Shown here: piece after piece, positions 31,779 through 44,673 of the stretch
Numbering within the stretch: position 1 is the first letter of the stretch
Layout: the number at the start of each line of letters is the position of its first letter
Assembly: GCF_945859705.1 (NCBI RefSeq)
Contig: NC_079136.1
Location: forward strand, 44,157,989 to 44,221,988
Length of the DNA stretch: 64,000 nt
Source: Episyrphus balteatus
Taxonomy: Eukaryota > Arthropoda > Insecta > Diptera > Syrphidae
Direction: 5' to 3'
The notes under the pieces: model-generated
What the model was told of the DNA's origin: nothing
Seen by the model: only the letters and a program-made list of their open reading frames with translations
The model's database searches: none
Made by a program: the position numbers and the translations under genes

Positions 31779-33712
31779 CAGGGGCGGATCCAGGATTTTT
31801 TTCTGGGGGGGGGGGGGGCACAAGGGACGGATTGGCAAAAAAAACAGCAATAACAGTTAGAAATAAAGTGAAGTATCATACGACTGACTAGCAAACAGAA
31901 CATTTTAACGACCCACAGTGGTCTAAAACCTGGCCCAAAAATATTTAGGCACATTTCCCACATCAAATAGGTACCAAATGACCAAAAAGTTATTCGGAAG
32001 GAAAAATTTTCATTTTCTTGTTACAGTAAAAGCCACTTAAGTGCTTACCCACTCACCCCTGGATTAGGCGGGAGAAAACAAATATAAAAAATCAGAAAAT
32101 ACACGTACAATCCTGTGCTATATTAAAGTTAATAATCTATTCTTTATTTTATTTTTTGACTTAAGTTGTTTCATCAAATAGTTTTTGAGAAATTAAGTTT
32201 TAAAGATGAAATTTTGAAAAAAAAAAAAAATGTTTACGTTTTTTAATTGATTTTGTATAAAATTTTGCAATATTATGGACATAATTATACCATTAGTTAA
32301 TGACCTAGTAGTTTTTAGTCAAATACTAAAGACTTCATTCTAATAAATATTAAAGTTCCTAAGAATAACAAAAAAACTGAATCATACTTTTTTGCCGGGA
32401 AACCCAGTTTTGTTTTTTTTTTATTTGCATTAACCTTCTGTAACCCAAGGTCGTAAATTTAAAAATTAATAAGTCAATCGATTGGCCTTTATCTTTAATA
32501 AAACACGTATATTTTTTAAAAATTCAATTAAGTCATTATTTACTTAGTTATTTCGATATTTAGGGAGTAAAAAAAAAGTTTAAATATACTATTTTTATAT
32601 AAAAATGCAAAAATTCAAGCAAAAAACTATCTAATATTAATTTTTAGGCAATTTCCTAAAATCCAAAAATAAAACCCCGTGGGTTTACTAATAAAAACTA
32701 TTTTTTTTCTGAATTTCTTAGTTTTCACACAAATTAGCTTATTTTCAAAAAAAGCCCAACTTTCAACATTAACTGTCAATTAAAAACTATTGGTGCTATT
32801 TATTAGAAATTTGAAGTACTATTTCGATAAAGCAAAACTTCAAGATTATATTAGAAGCTTCAAAAGAAAAAAAAAATAGTTTGTAGAGCTTTTATGCAAT
32901 CTTTTTCGGTTTGTTACAGAAATGTCACATGCGGCTACAAGGGCTTAAATTGTTTTATATCTCAAGAATATTGTGTTCAAATTGTAGGTCTCTTGGAGCC
33001 AAATTGACCAAGTTATGAGTATTTTAATACTTCGCTTTTCTTTTGAAATTTGGAGCACTATTTTTTTTTTTACATATTTTTAAAGGTATCCCTGGAGAAA
33101 TTTTCTCAACAAAATAATATTTATAAAAATCTATAAGTAAGGGTCGCTTTTGAGGAGTTTTTTTCAAGGGGTCTTTATTTTCGGGGTGCAAGCTTATGCA
33201 AACTTCTGAAATGTAAGTTTGTTTTACATACCCTGCAGTTCTATAATATAAAGTTTATGCAATGTTGTGGCGTGTTCCGCTATTTTAAAAACACTAATGT
33301 AAAAAAAAACAACGAGAAAAGTGCAAATTTTTTAACCCCTCCGTATGAAAAAATAGAGTTGCATATACAATAATTTTTTTTTTAGAATATCATTCAATGT
33401 CCTTCGATGTCCATATCAAAATTTTTCACCAAAATCACTTTGAAAATTCACTTTTTTTTAAAATCGAAAAAAAATTCGTGTGCACCCAACAAATAGCCGT
33501 TTATTTATTTGTGAGGTGGAATTTTTCATGGGAAAGGGATGCAACAAACAATAAAATTCGCATTTTCAGCCAGAAATAGACAAGAGTTTCACTCAATTTC
33601 TTTCTGTTATTATTCATATATTTTAAAAACTCTTAAAGTTTGATTTCCTTTAAGTATGAACTTTAAGTTCTGGGGGGGGGGGGGGCACGTGCCCCCGTGC
33701 CCCCCCCCCATG
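31779..33712. mobile_element. hAT-like non-autonomous element with poly-G subterminal tracts
   Basis: Begins CAGGGGCGGATCCAGG at 31779. Perfect 8 bp duplications CATAAATG flank it (31771-31778 and 33713-33720). The right end is a C-run followed by ATG, so the terminal CAG/CTG is altered. Both ends hold 'ttctgggggggggggg' tracts in the same orientation (31801-31815 and 33668-33685), and the right one continues into a GGGGGCACGTGCCCCC palindrome. The interior is A/T-rich without a credible ORF. An 8 bp TSD and CAGGGG start indicate hAT. Confidence 0.75.
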
Positions 33713-33720
33713 CATAAATG

Positions 33721-35677
33721 TAACCCAAATTTTCGTAGAATCTACACTACACCAACATTTTTAACCGTGTAGCAATGGATAACATTCAGGTTAAAATCGC
33801 AAAGGTGGTAAAAAAAAAGCCAAAATGTCCTTTTTCAAAATAAGTCCTCTAGAAAACAAATGTGCCCTGTTGAAATAAAAAAATTATAAAAACTTATGTT
33901 TTCTTTAATACAAAAAAAAAAAAATATTATCAGCAAAAGTATACTGCACCTATTTTCTAATCTCTTGCTGTACAAAATATCGACGAAATCAATCAATTTC
34001 ATTGCTCATCGTCATTAGTCAATATTTCAAGAACAATCATAATAAAAGATGTACAATGCACAAATGAATTTTTCAGTTCAGCGAAGAATATCGGAAACTC
34101 ATTGGCCAATAATTCAAAGAACCTCGATATACGAAATTGAAGTAAAAGTTTTTCTATAGAAATGAAAAGCCATCTCTATACTTAGTTTTTGAATAGAATT
34201 CACCGGAGCAACCTCTTTGACACTTTTACGGAACCCCACGCCACGGTTTGATGTCACATACACTCATCCTAAATGAGTTTTGATGCCTCCTGCTGGTTTA
34301 CAAAGTTTCAAAACATTTCTTCAGGGCACCACCACACACACAAAATTTGATGCACATATCCTAACCATGAACTTTGCTTAATTAAGTTCTATACCCTCTT
34401 TCAAATCTAATCCCTGAATTTCGTATTGGAATTTTTTTTGTTTTTATTTCTGAATATCGAGGCTGTAGTGATGGAAATCATAAAATCGATGTTTCTATGG
34501 AAAATAGTGGTCAGTTTTTAAAGAGTTTTTTCTTTTTTTTTTTTTTTTATTTAAACTTTATTATTTCCAAGGATGTATGGTGGCATCATACATAAAAAAG
34601 TTTGATTGAATTTTAGTCATGAAGGGACGCAAGGTGTAATTTTATATCAGGAAATAAACTAGATAGTTAACTACTGTATTTCCGGTATTTGTTGTGGGGA
34701 GATAATTTTATAAGGAATTTTTTTTTATTAGTTATTATGGCTACGAATTAATACTCGAGGTATTTCCTAGTTTTTATATTTTAAGGGCGATATTTTGTAA
34801 AAGGACGATGTTTCTTTTTATTTATTGACGATGCTTTAGTCATTACATTTAAAATAATGTTCATATTACCTATGTACTTTTCTCCTATAACTCAAAAAGT
34901 GTAGAAGTGGGCAGTTTTATGTGATTTTTACAAAACCTTTTATAGTTTTTGTCCCAAAAACGTGTGGTTTGACCGCAATTTTGAAAATTTGGGTTTTTGT
35001 GATTTTCTCGGCTCTTGTTTATAGAAGAATGAATTTTGTGTCCTGTTTTGTAAAAATTCGTATTCTGGTATTTTTTTTAATTAATTAGTTTTTTTTTTGT
35101 ACCTTTTAGTATAAAAAGTTATTGACAAAAAAATGTAAATTTTCATAGATAGTCGTTAATACAAAATTTGTTCTCGGTTTAGGTTCATCTGAGCAAAAAA
35201 GTTCTAACAATAGCTTTTGCACAACTCTTAATTTCCTATATTTTGGTACCTATATTAAGTTTCTTTTTACTCCCAAAACTGTTCTAGTATTTATAACTAG
35301 ACGAATTTAGTATGTTGGAGCATTACAATGATAACACTGGTCAACAAAATAATCCTTTTTTTTTCGTCCCAAGAACCATAATATACTGTTCTGAAGGTTT
35401 TACGAGGTGCCGAAATTGAATTTGGAGCCAGAAAAATTTAATTGACCTCTGTTTTTGAAATCTTGCCGCTAGGACCATCTTCCAAAATTTTACATTTTTT
35501 CGTTAATAACTTTTTAAGCAGGAATGTTATAAAAAATTAGAAAATGAGTTTTTCTTTAAAACAAGACAAAGAAAAAAATGCATTCATAAAAAGCATTTTT
35601 TTAAATGAAGGCCAAACCACACGTTTTTGGGGAAAAACAAATTTATTTTTGTATGTTTGTCTCAATATGTGCCTTTT
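33721..35677. other. AT-rich stretch, no gene recognised
   Basis: No domain-like frame. 34200-34400 has a more mixed base composition ('cggaaccccacgccacgg') and could be single-copy DNA. A phrase 'cactggtcaacaaaa' at 35335 resembles termini seen in small DNA transposons, but no partner end was found. Confidence 0.45.
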
Positions 35678-36773
35678 TATACAGGGTGTCCCACAGTCAC
35701 CGCCCCAAACGAAAACCATGGATTCCTGAGGTCATTTTAAGTCGAAAAACTTATGAGGTAATTTTCTCGTTTTCGTCCCGTTTTCGAGTTACCACGGTTT
35801 TTATGATTTTTGTTCTCTTTTCCCTTATCTAGCTTTATCTTTGCCAAACTACGTTTGATTTGAAAAATTTTTTTTACAACCAATCAAGAATTTATTACAG
35901 TTTTAGTTTGTGTCAAAACTTTTTTTTCTGCGGACAACCGTTTCTCCACAATTTTGCATCAAACACAATTTTCTTCGTTTTTTAAGTTGTTTTTTACACT
36001 TTCATATCATTTAAGTCAAAAAAATACGTTAATGAGTATTAGTTTTTTGTGCTTTTTATTAAAGCCCAGTTTATTTTCATAAAAAAAAATAAGTTTTATT
36101 TCATAAAAAAGGCTACTGAAATTAATTAAAAAAAATAAACAAACTGAGTGAATTAAAAAAAAAAAATAATTTTTATTTAAATGAATTAAAAACTTTTTCT
36201 GAGCTATTGTGGTTAAGAAAAGAACAAATAAATAAAGCTCAGAAAAAGTTTTAATTCATTTAAATAAATTTTGTATTTAAAAATTATTTTTTTTTTAATT
36301 CACTCAGTTTGTTTATTTTTTTTAATTAATTTCAGTAGCCTTTTTTATGAAATAAAACTTATTTTTTTTTATGAAAATAAACTGGGCTTTAATAAAAAGC
36401 ACAAAAAACTAATACTCATTAACGTATTTTTTTGACTTAAATGATATGAAAGTGTAAAAAACAACTTAAAAAACGAAGAAAATTGTGTTTGATGCAAAAT
36501 TGTGGAGAAACGGTTGTCCGCAGAAAAAAAAGTTTTGACACAAACTAAAACTGTAATAAATTCTTGATTGGTTGTAAAAAAAATTTTTCAAATCAAACGT
36601 AGTTTGGCAAAGATAAAGCCAGATAAGGGAAAAGAGAACAAAAATCATAAAAACCGTGGTAACTCGAAAACGGGACGAAAACGAGAAAATTACCTCTTAA
36701 GTTTTTCGACTTAAAATGACCTCAGGAATCCATGGTTTTCGTTTGGGGCGGTGACTGTGGGACACCCTGTATA
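35678..36773. mobile_element. 1.1 kb near-perfect palindrome (fold-back element, TACAGGGTGTCCC ends)
   Basis: The left arm (35678-36205) and right arm (36236-36773) are reverse complements over ~530 bp with few differences, around a 30 nt spacer. The ends read TATACAGGGTGTCCCACAG and its complement; a TA TSD overlapping the palindrome is possible. ORFs in the arms (for example 35605-35832 and 36466-36648) are mirror images of each other and not genes. A transcript would fold into a very long hairpin. Confidence 0.88.
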
Positions 36774-37090
36774 TGAAATATCAAATTTAAATCCTTTCAA
36801 ATGATTCCCTAACTCAGTGTCAATAATTTTGAAAAAAAATTTTAGCAGCATAAGGGTGGTGGAAAATGTCAAAAGTAGACAGAAAAGTAGTACCGAAAAA
36901 AGTTGAATACGAAAGTTATACATAATAAACCTCAAAATATAACCTCAAAAATATTGAGAAAAATGCACAAACACGACATTTTGGGTTTTTATTTTTATCG
37001 TATACATAAATTGTTGGATTTTAACAAAACCTGGTCAAAATGTACTTTGTTATATATATATTTGTCAAACTAGACTAAAATAAGGGGGTG
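36774..37090. other. Short AT-rich gap, nothing seen
   Basis: Phrases such as 'gtacttttctgtctacttt' on the minus strand but no structure or gene. Confidence 0.4.
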
Positions 37091-37255
37091 AGGTTACATT
37101 AATTCCCAGCAAGCTGAAATTTGGTAGGATTGTTGGAAACACCATCATAAATTAAATCTAAAAAGTCCTCATTGATCCGAGACCTGGAAAAAAATTTACT
37201 TGGGGTCAAAATTCACAAAAGCTGGTTTTCAGCTTGCTGGGAATTAATGTAACCT
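37091..37255. mobile_element. 165-bp MITE-like unit with ~28 bp TIRs
   Basis: AGGTTACATTAATTCCCAGC at 37091 is matched by its reverse complement ending at 37255. The interior is non-coding. No TSD is clear. Confidence 0.65.
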
Positions 37256-37663
37256 TGGATGTCTAAATTGACCGGATCAATTTTAAATAATTTTTTAGAA
37301 AAATATTTTAGAAACAGTTTAATTTGCAAAAAATAGAGTATTTACAATCAAAAAAGTTACGGAAAAAATTTTTGATTTTTTTAAAGTTTGGAATGCAGTT
37401 ATTTAAATTAAAACCTCTTATTTAAGACTATGTAGAAGAACTATAATCATAGAAAAAAATTGAAAAAAAAAACAAACACAAAAAAACTATCTTTAAGATC
37501 GAATTTTTAAGTAAATGAAAGTAATGAAAGTAAAGAAAGTAATGGCGAGAAATATTTTTTTTTCTTGAAACCAAATTATTCTTTTCTATAATGGCCTTTG
37601 ATCTTATAAATTTGAATCTTGCAATTGAATGGTTCTAATGTGCCAAGTTTTTGAGATATCAAT

Positions 37664-38541
37664 CTCAAGTAGCACAAAAGTCTAAAATACACCAAAATAT
37701 TTGGTGTATTTTTTGCAGTTTCGTGATATACATTTTGAATATAAAAAATACACCATTTTCTCATATATAATAAACTCCGGTGGTAAAAAAAATATACCGA
37801 TTTTTGGTTTATAAATGGCGCTAGTGGTATATTAAATGATCTGGTTTTTGATGAAAATTATCCCTTTGAAATTGAAAAATACACAATAAATCTAGGGATA
37901 AAATACACCATTTAAATTATTCTGATTTAAAATTTTAACCCAAAATTTATTTATTACTTCAATCAAACAGTTTGATGAATTCTAATTCACACCATTTCTT
38001 ATGAAATAAATGAAAATTAATTTTTATTCACTTTCTTAATATTGCCATAAGAAACTAATGGTTAAATATTAAATTTTAGAAGAGTTCTTTTATAATAAAA
38101 TATACCGAATCAAAAAAACCAAGAATGCGGGATAATAAGGTCGATAAATATACTATTATAGTAAAATAATTAATCGCTGTCTTCTTTTTTTAAATGGCGG
38201 CCATTGAAAAATATGTCGTCTCCCACTTATGAATTCTGGTGAATTTTATGTCCACAGGGTGTACTTCCTACACCAAAGAGAGTGTACAAAATATACCGTT
38301 TTGGTTGATTTCAGAATCGAATAATTTTATGCACCATTAATGGTATATTATAAAAACAACTGAATATCGATGTATTTTTTGCACGGAATCTTAAAATAAT
38401 GTTGAAATTTTTTACAGAAAGACAGTGGTATAATTTTTATACCAATAATTTTGAGAAATACACCAAAGTTTTTCAATTTCCTCAATTTTACACCAAAATT
38501 AATGAATTTACACCAATTTATACACCAGTGTGCTACTTGAG
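37664..38541. mobile_element. ~880-bp element with CTCAAGTAGCACA ends and many ACACCA motifs
   Basis: CTCAAGTAGCACA at 37664 and TGTGCTACTTGAG ending 38541 form the TIR. Inside, TACACCA / TGGTGTA motifs recur many times toward both ends (for example 37688, 37706, 38456, 38488, 38509, 38520), like subterminal binding repeats. Non-coding. TSD not resolved. Confidence 0.6.
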
Positions 38542-39450
38542 AAAGTGAACTTCCAAAAACACTATTTTTGTGATGTCTTGGCATGGTAATATCTCAAAAA
38601 CGTGATATGATAGAATTTTTCTGATTTGAGCTCAGCACATAAAAATAACCCTATTCGGCTAATAATTTGTTCAACTTTTGCCCTCTGAAAACCGGATTGG
38701 TACTGGTCTAAATATAATATTTCTTCAGCTTTGGATTTTTCTTTTTTATATCACAGAGTCCACAATAGTATAATGTTTTTAATGGTAATCCATACTAATA
38801 ACAACAATTGTGAGCAATAAAATCGAAATAAGCTTCTTTGGAAATATAAAGCTTCCATATTATCGTCCATTGAGATCCAAAGTAGTTTATCTCAAATGAA
38901 CAAAAAAAAAAAAAAAAAAAAAATAGTGCTATTGTATTACCAAAAGAAGATGATCCTAAGCTAATGGCACACGCGGTGAGGGTGGTGGATTTTTTATTGG
39001 TGTTATGTGACTTTACTTAAACCAGATTTGTTTCATGGGGATACATTATTTAATGTTTGTTTCATGTGACATTTCCTATGTGTATTAAGCTTTTGATAGC
39101 TAACCTTTAGATATTTTATGAATTTATATTTTTAAATTAAGCAAGTTGTTGTGTCAGTGATATAATATTTCACCTGGGGTAGTTTTACCTTGACGTGTGT
39201 TGTAATTAAGTCCCTTACTTATTTAACTTAAAAAAAATTCTACAATTATTTGAGTTTGTTAAATTTGACTCTTTGGGAAAATATATGTATATAATTTAAT
39301 ATTAGATTCAATAAGCTATTTACCCAACTAATTGCTAGGGTCACTGTGGTGTATGCGTAACTTTTTTTTTATTAATTAAATTAGATGACTAGACACGATA
39401 ATTATGGGTCTGTCGATATACACACATACGAGCAGGGTTGTAAAAATATC
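38542..39450. other. AT-rich stretch, no gene
   Basis: Contains an A21 run at about 38902 and nothing recognisable. Confidence 0.45.
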
Positions 39451-40850
39451 AATCACAACAAAAATTATCGATTTTTAAAGTTATTTCAAAAATTGCCAAG
39501 TAAACAATCAAAATTTTATTGATACGAATTTGAACCCAAACTTTAGAACTTGGTACACTTTTACATCTCAGTACTTTTTGTGCCAGCATAATTTCAATAT
39601 AAGAGAACTTGGCTCTTTTTTTAACAGTAATGTTTTTGTTGTGATTTCACTACTTTTTGCAAGGTATGGCTGTAGAATATAAAATCTCTATATTTGATGA
39701 AAATTCAGTGAAAATGGGTGGTTGCCACGCCCCCTGCCTGAAATTCTCAAACTTTAAATTTTTTCCTTTGTGTAAACTACCAGCTCCACCATTCTACCAA
39801 ATTTCAAGATTCTACGACAATCAGAAGTGCTCTATAATATTTGATGAAAATTCAGCGGGAATGCCGGTTGCCACGCCCCCTGGCTGAAATTCTCAAATTT
39901 AAAATTTTTTCCTTTGTATAAACTACCAGCTCTACCATTCTACCAAATTTCAAGATTCTACGACAATCAAAAGTGCTCTATAATAATTTATGAAAACTCA
40001 GCGGAAATGGGCGGTTGCCACGCCCCCTGGCTGAAATTCTCAAGTTTTAAATTTTTTCCTTTGTATGAACTACCAGCTCTACTATTCTACCAAATTTCAA
40101 GATTCTAGACAATCAGAAGTGCTCTATAATAATTTATGAAAATTCAGCGGAAATGGGCGGTTGCCACGCCCCCTGGCTGAAATTCTCAAATTTTAAATTT
40201 TTTCCTTTGTATAAACTACCAACTCTACCATTCTACCAAATTTCAAGATTCTAAGATAATCAGAAGTGCTCTATAATATTTTATGTAAATTAAGCGGAAA
40301 TGGGCGGTTGCCACGCCCCCTGGCTGAAATTCTCAAATTTTAAATTTTTTCCTTTGTATAAACTACCAGCTCTACCATTCTATAAAATTTCAAGATTCTA
40401 CGACAATCAAAAGTGCTCTATAATAATTTATGAAAATTCAGCAGAAATGGGCGGTTGCCACGCCCCCTGAATTGAAAATCTCAAATTTTGATTTTTTCCT
40501 TTGTATACACCACAAGTCCTATCACCGTGTAAAATTTCAAGTTTCTACGATATCGGGAAGTTCTCCATAATTTTGATGATCTGTCAGTGAGTCAGTGAGT
40601 CAGTGAGACATTTACGGTTTTTGCGATTTTTGAAGCTATATATCTCAGAAACTACTCATCGTAGGAGGCTGAAATTTTGTGAGGAGTTTGGTTTTTACGA
40701 GCTCAACAAATGTAGTGAGTTTGAAATTTCTAGCATCTTTGGTGTGGAAGTTAGAGTGGGGTCGAAAATGGCCTGAGTTGTTTCCTGTAAATAAGGGTGT
40801 AGTGCCAAAGTTGCTAGAGAACTTGGCTGGGCACTACCGTGCCCCTTGAT
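39451..40850 (+). mobile_element. Helentron/DINE-like element, copy 1 (six central repeats)
   Basis: The ends match the copy at 49535-50408: 5' AATCACAACAAAAA and 3' GGGCACTACCGTGCCCC followed by TTGAT. The 3' hairpin (GGGCAC-TACC-GTGCCC, 40829-40844) is perfect. Central tandem repeats of ~147 bp start at 39721, 39867, 40014, 40160, 40307 and 40454. Subterminal inverted sequences 'agaacttggct' occur near both ends. This order (subterminal IR, central tandem repeats, 3' hairpin, no TIR) is that of DINE-1/Helentron non-autonomous elements of flies. It is shorter at its 5' region than copy 2. Replicase absent. Confidence 0.75.
39721..40600 (+). repeat. ~147-bp central tandem repeats, six units
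   Basis: Each unit carries GGTTGCCACGCCCCCTGGCTG, A/T-rich spacer, 'tttcctttgtataaactacc', and 'ttcaagattctacgac'. Spacing is 146-147 bp; the last unit is the most diverged and leads into a CAGTGAGT micro-repeat (about 40587-40610). Confidence 0.92.
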
Positions 40851-40859
40851 TTAAAAAAA

Positions 40860-41190
40860 ATGCATTTAAAATTTAAAAAAAAAAAATATTTATTGCAAAT
40901 AAAAAAAATTTGCATCGAAAATAAAATTTTTATTACAAATAAAAATATTTTCCACTGTAAAAGAAAATTGTATAGCAAATAAAAAATGTTGTGCATTGAA
41001 AAACAAACTCAATGTAGAGATGTGCATGAAATATTTTTTTTAATACTCTTCGAATTTCTTACAAATTTCACTTTTTGACCATACATAAACTTTTTCAAAT
41101 TTGTATGAAATTCGACGAGTATTAAACAAAAAATATTGAATGCACACATTTTGCATTGAATTTTTTTTTTCAATGCAGAATATTTTTTTG
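40860..41190. repeat. AATGCA/ATTTGCA degenerate repeat, second copy
   Basis: Same kind of sequence as 9197-9545, including 'cgacgagtattaaa' and 'aatgcacacattttgcattg'. It follows the DINE-like element directly. Confidence 0.5.
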
Positions 41191-42968
41191 AAAATTTCTA
41201 ATAGAGAGCAAATGCATGAAATGCATGAGTATAATAAATTGTATGTTTGGAAAAAACTAGTGTTAAAATTTTGTATTTATTTAATTTTAATAAAAAGATA
41301 TACCTTTATTTCAATTTTGCATTTTTTTTATTCATTCAATAAATTCACACTTGTTTTTTTTTTTTTTATTAAATTGATTAAATATGTGATATATGCAAAC
41401 ACTGATCGATCGATTGATGACGAATGACTTTTTATTCCCCTGAAAAACTTTGCATTTCCAAAGCCTTGGGGATCAATTTTACATTTCAATACGTAATCCC
41501 AGCCAAACATCGAGACAAAAGACTAAACATTAAAGTAATTTCTTAGGGGGATTATCAAAAACACATGATGCAGTGTTAGATTGATTGATTGTCGATTTGT
41601 TCAATACCTAAAGCAACAATTTGCTATATTGGAAATAACAGTACCTATTACTGTGTGTATATACAATACACAAAGGATACATTCATCAGCTTTTATGACC
41701 GACCTTTCAGAAAAATCCAGGAAGTTTTTCCCCTTTTTTTTTATTATCAAAGTCAAAGTTAAAATTGAAGAAAATAAAATTAAAAAAAAGGTAGCTTTTT
41801 ATAACTTATATATGAAAGAACATTTTTCAGGAAGTTGTTTTTGAATAAGATTGATTGTAAACTATTGAAAAGTCCTTCTTTAGAATAGGAAAACCTATAG
41901 AAAAGATAGATAAGCGACAGAATTTTATCAAATTCTGTAGGTAGGTTCAAGGTATAACTTCTGTATTGTGTGTGCCAGTAGGAATATATTATTGAAAATC
42001 TTTTTTCAACTTGACTCTATGCATACAACCTTGTCTTTTCCAAGTAATTATAAGGATCAGTTCTAAGGAAATGACACTACGAAGGCAAAAATCGATTTTG
42101 AAAGGTAAATCAGCATTTTAAAAATTGAATAACCATATGTATTCTTAGAAATAAAGCCCTTACTGTAAAACATTCTTTTGAATATCATGTTGTTCAAAAT
42201 CATTATCTAAAGGTATTGACACACAAGGTGGTTATGTATATTTAAGTATTTATATAAAGGTATCTCAGGTTAATTTTGAATGGTATTGATTTCTTGCCGG
42301 AAGGTATGGTTCAATACTAAAAGGGAATTATTGAACAATATACAAAGGCATACGTAAGTTAATGTGATTGTAAAGAAAAAGGTCTACAAACAACAATACT
42401 TGTGTTCGATTGCGATGTAAAGTTTATTATTACTAAGAAATTGGATCCATTTACGATAGAGAAATTAAGGAACATTCAAAGTTATGTTAACTAGAATTTT
42501 TTTTTTTTTTTTCAAAACGGGGGATACATTTTTTGATTGGGTATGAATCAACTTAATTTTTAAGGACCAAATTCGTTTGTTGAATTGACGTAAGTTAATA
42601 ACAGTGATGTTAATGATAAATGGTCCCTCGAAAAGAGACAAATGCGTTTTTAAGACGTATTGAATAATTTCCAATAAAATGTGAATAAATATTTTCAAAA
42701 ATTTCTCAACAACGTTGATTGACATTTATTTCTACTGGGTCACTTGGAAAAAATGATTAAGAAATTCAGAATAGAATGGAATACCCCAATCAAAGTGGTC
42801 TCGGGTAGTATCAGTGAAATCCAGAATCATCAATACTGCATCCAGAAAGGATTGTGAATCAAGAAGAGAGGCAAATACAAAACCTTAGAACGACCCCGAA
42901 AAAAAGGCTATCATGAATGCCAAGGGTCTATTTAGTCCAGTCGGGATGTACAAAAAATTAAGCTGATG
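41191..42968. other. AT-rich stretch, no gene recognised
   Basis: Short frames only. The sequence is less repetitive than its neighbours and may be host intron or intergenic DNA. Confidence 0.45.
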
Positions 42969-43370
42969 TGGAAAAAAAATTAGATCGTGCAATTTTTTTT
43001 CATATGACGGTAGAGGGGTTCACTGAGAGCTTAAAACCAGTTTTTTTTTTCGGGAAAATCGACCTTCAGCCAAAGCCGCCATCTTGGATTTAAGGAAAAA
43101 CAAGTTTTAGTGAATAACTCGGCCATTTTTGATTTTTGACAAAAATAATAAAGATAAAACTTGTAGAAAATTTTTTTTTCTATAACTTTTATCTTAATCA
43201 TTTTTTCTATATGACCCATATTTTTCGAGTTAATTTGAAAAAAACTATAACCCTTACTCAGCTTAAACGTTATACCCTCTTTGAGTATAGATTTTAAGAT
43301 CAACGCAATATGGAAGTGTTTTTATATGTCTACCCCTATGAAAAAAAACTGCACGATCTAATTTTTTCCA
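42969..43370. mobile_element. ~400-bp MITE-like element (TGGAAAAAATTAGATCGTGCA ends)
   Basis: Left TGGAAAAAAAATTAGATCG at 42969 and right 'cgatctaattttttcca' ending 43370 form TIRs that extend about 35 bp through 'tttttttcata'. Non-coding interior; no TSD read. Confidence 0.65.
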
Positions 43371-43681
43371 TTTGAAATGTTTAATTCAACTGGGCTAGCT
43401 AATCGCCTTCTTGCAAAAAAATCATAAACATCAAATTGATGGTCATTATTTATTAACTATTATTCATCGATATCAAGGCCGTGTTTTAAAGTGCCTATAA
43501 AAGGCGCGCCTTTTAGTCAAGTTGGATAGTGATTAAATGATTTAAGATTAAGGTCGAAAACATTTTCTGTGCTTGGGGATTGAAATACTAAAGGGAAAGA
43601 AGAAGACATTTTTGGCGCATTAGTTGGTAATCACAATAGATATCGAGTTCTTAATAATTGAGTTCTACATAAGGGAACAAC
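43371..43681. other. Short stretch between two elements, nothing seen
   Basis: Mixed composition, no frame or repeat recognised. Confidence 0.4.
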
Positions 43682-44653
43682 CAGGGGCGTACACTCCCTT
43701 GGGGCAAGCGGGGTGGTGCCCCGGGGCCCCCGACCGACCCTAGGGCCCCCACTGGAGACAATGCAGAGAAGGAAACTGTTAGCATAATTGAGTAAATTGA
43801 GGGAGACAAATTATGTCATTCAGTGTAATGTATAATGCATGTGGAGCCACACAATTTTAAAAAAAGTTAAACCAGGGGCCCAAAAAAAAAAAAAATAAAC
43901 TGCTTTTTTAAAAGAAAAATTATAATTTTATCTTAGGGTCCCAAAAAATATTACTTGAAAAATCTTTGCCACCACAAATAATACATTAGGGGCCCCAAAA
44001 AAGCAAAAAAATATTATTTGAGGATCTTCAAAAGTGGTTCAAAACAATCAAATGGAAAATTAAATATAAATTCAGGGGCCCCAACATAAATACATCAGGG
44101 CCCAAAATAAAAACATTACGTTATTGGTGGCATTCCGAATATTACTTCAGAACAGAGGCCCCAATACCTATTAATTCTTGGGTCCAAAAAAATTATATTA
44201 TATTTTAGGGGCCTCTAAGCACTTAGTTTTGAGGCTCTAAAAATAATTTTTCAGGGGCCCCAAAATAAAAAAATTATTATGTCTGATGATGGATAATAAA
44301 ATATGTATTTATTACTTCAGAAAAGAGACCCCAAGAACTAATTCTAAGCTAAACAAATTTTTATTTTAGGGGTTTGTAAATATTTAATTTTGGGGGCCCC
44401 TAGTACAAGTGTTTTGGGGGCCCCTAGTACAAGTGTTTACTACTTTTATGAAAGACATTTTAAGTAAGTATAGCAAAGTGCATTACGAACATATTAAAAC
44501 ATTAAAATAAACCTAAAAATAAATAAGCCATACAAAAAAAAAAACGTATGGCGTATACGTAATTTTGTTTGTTACTAAGGGGCCCTCAAATATCAAAGGG
44601 GCCCCAAAATGTAGTCTTACCCCGGGGCCCCGGCGACTCAACGTACGCCACTG
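43682..44653. mobile_element. hAT-like element with GGGGCCCC motif array
   Basis: Starts CAGGGGCGTACAC and ends GTACGCCACTG. Perfect 8 bp TSD GGAACAAC (43674-43681 and 44654-44661). The interior repeats GGGGCCCC-type motifs roughly every 50-100 bp (for example 43709, 43743, 43874, 43988, 44075, 44255, 44393, 44418, 44579, 44627) between A/T-rich spacers. It has no ORF. TSD length and termini place it with hAT. Confidence 0.85.
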
Positions 44654-44673
44654 GGAACAACTCATGAGTCCTG

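Noticed and set aside
35330..35350. 'cactggtcaacaaaa' as a transposon terminus
   Set aside because: No matching opposite end found in the window.
35544..36648. Several open frames in the palindrome arms
   Set aside because: They are mirror-image copies produced by the inverted repeat.
39721..40600. Regular ~147 bp repeats resembling an array
   Set aside because: Units are tandem with no unique spacers in a eukaryotic context; they are central tandem repeats of a mobile element, not CRISPR.
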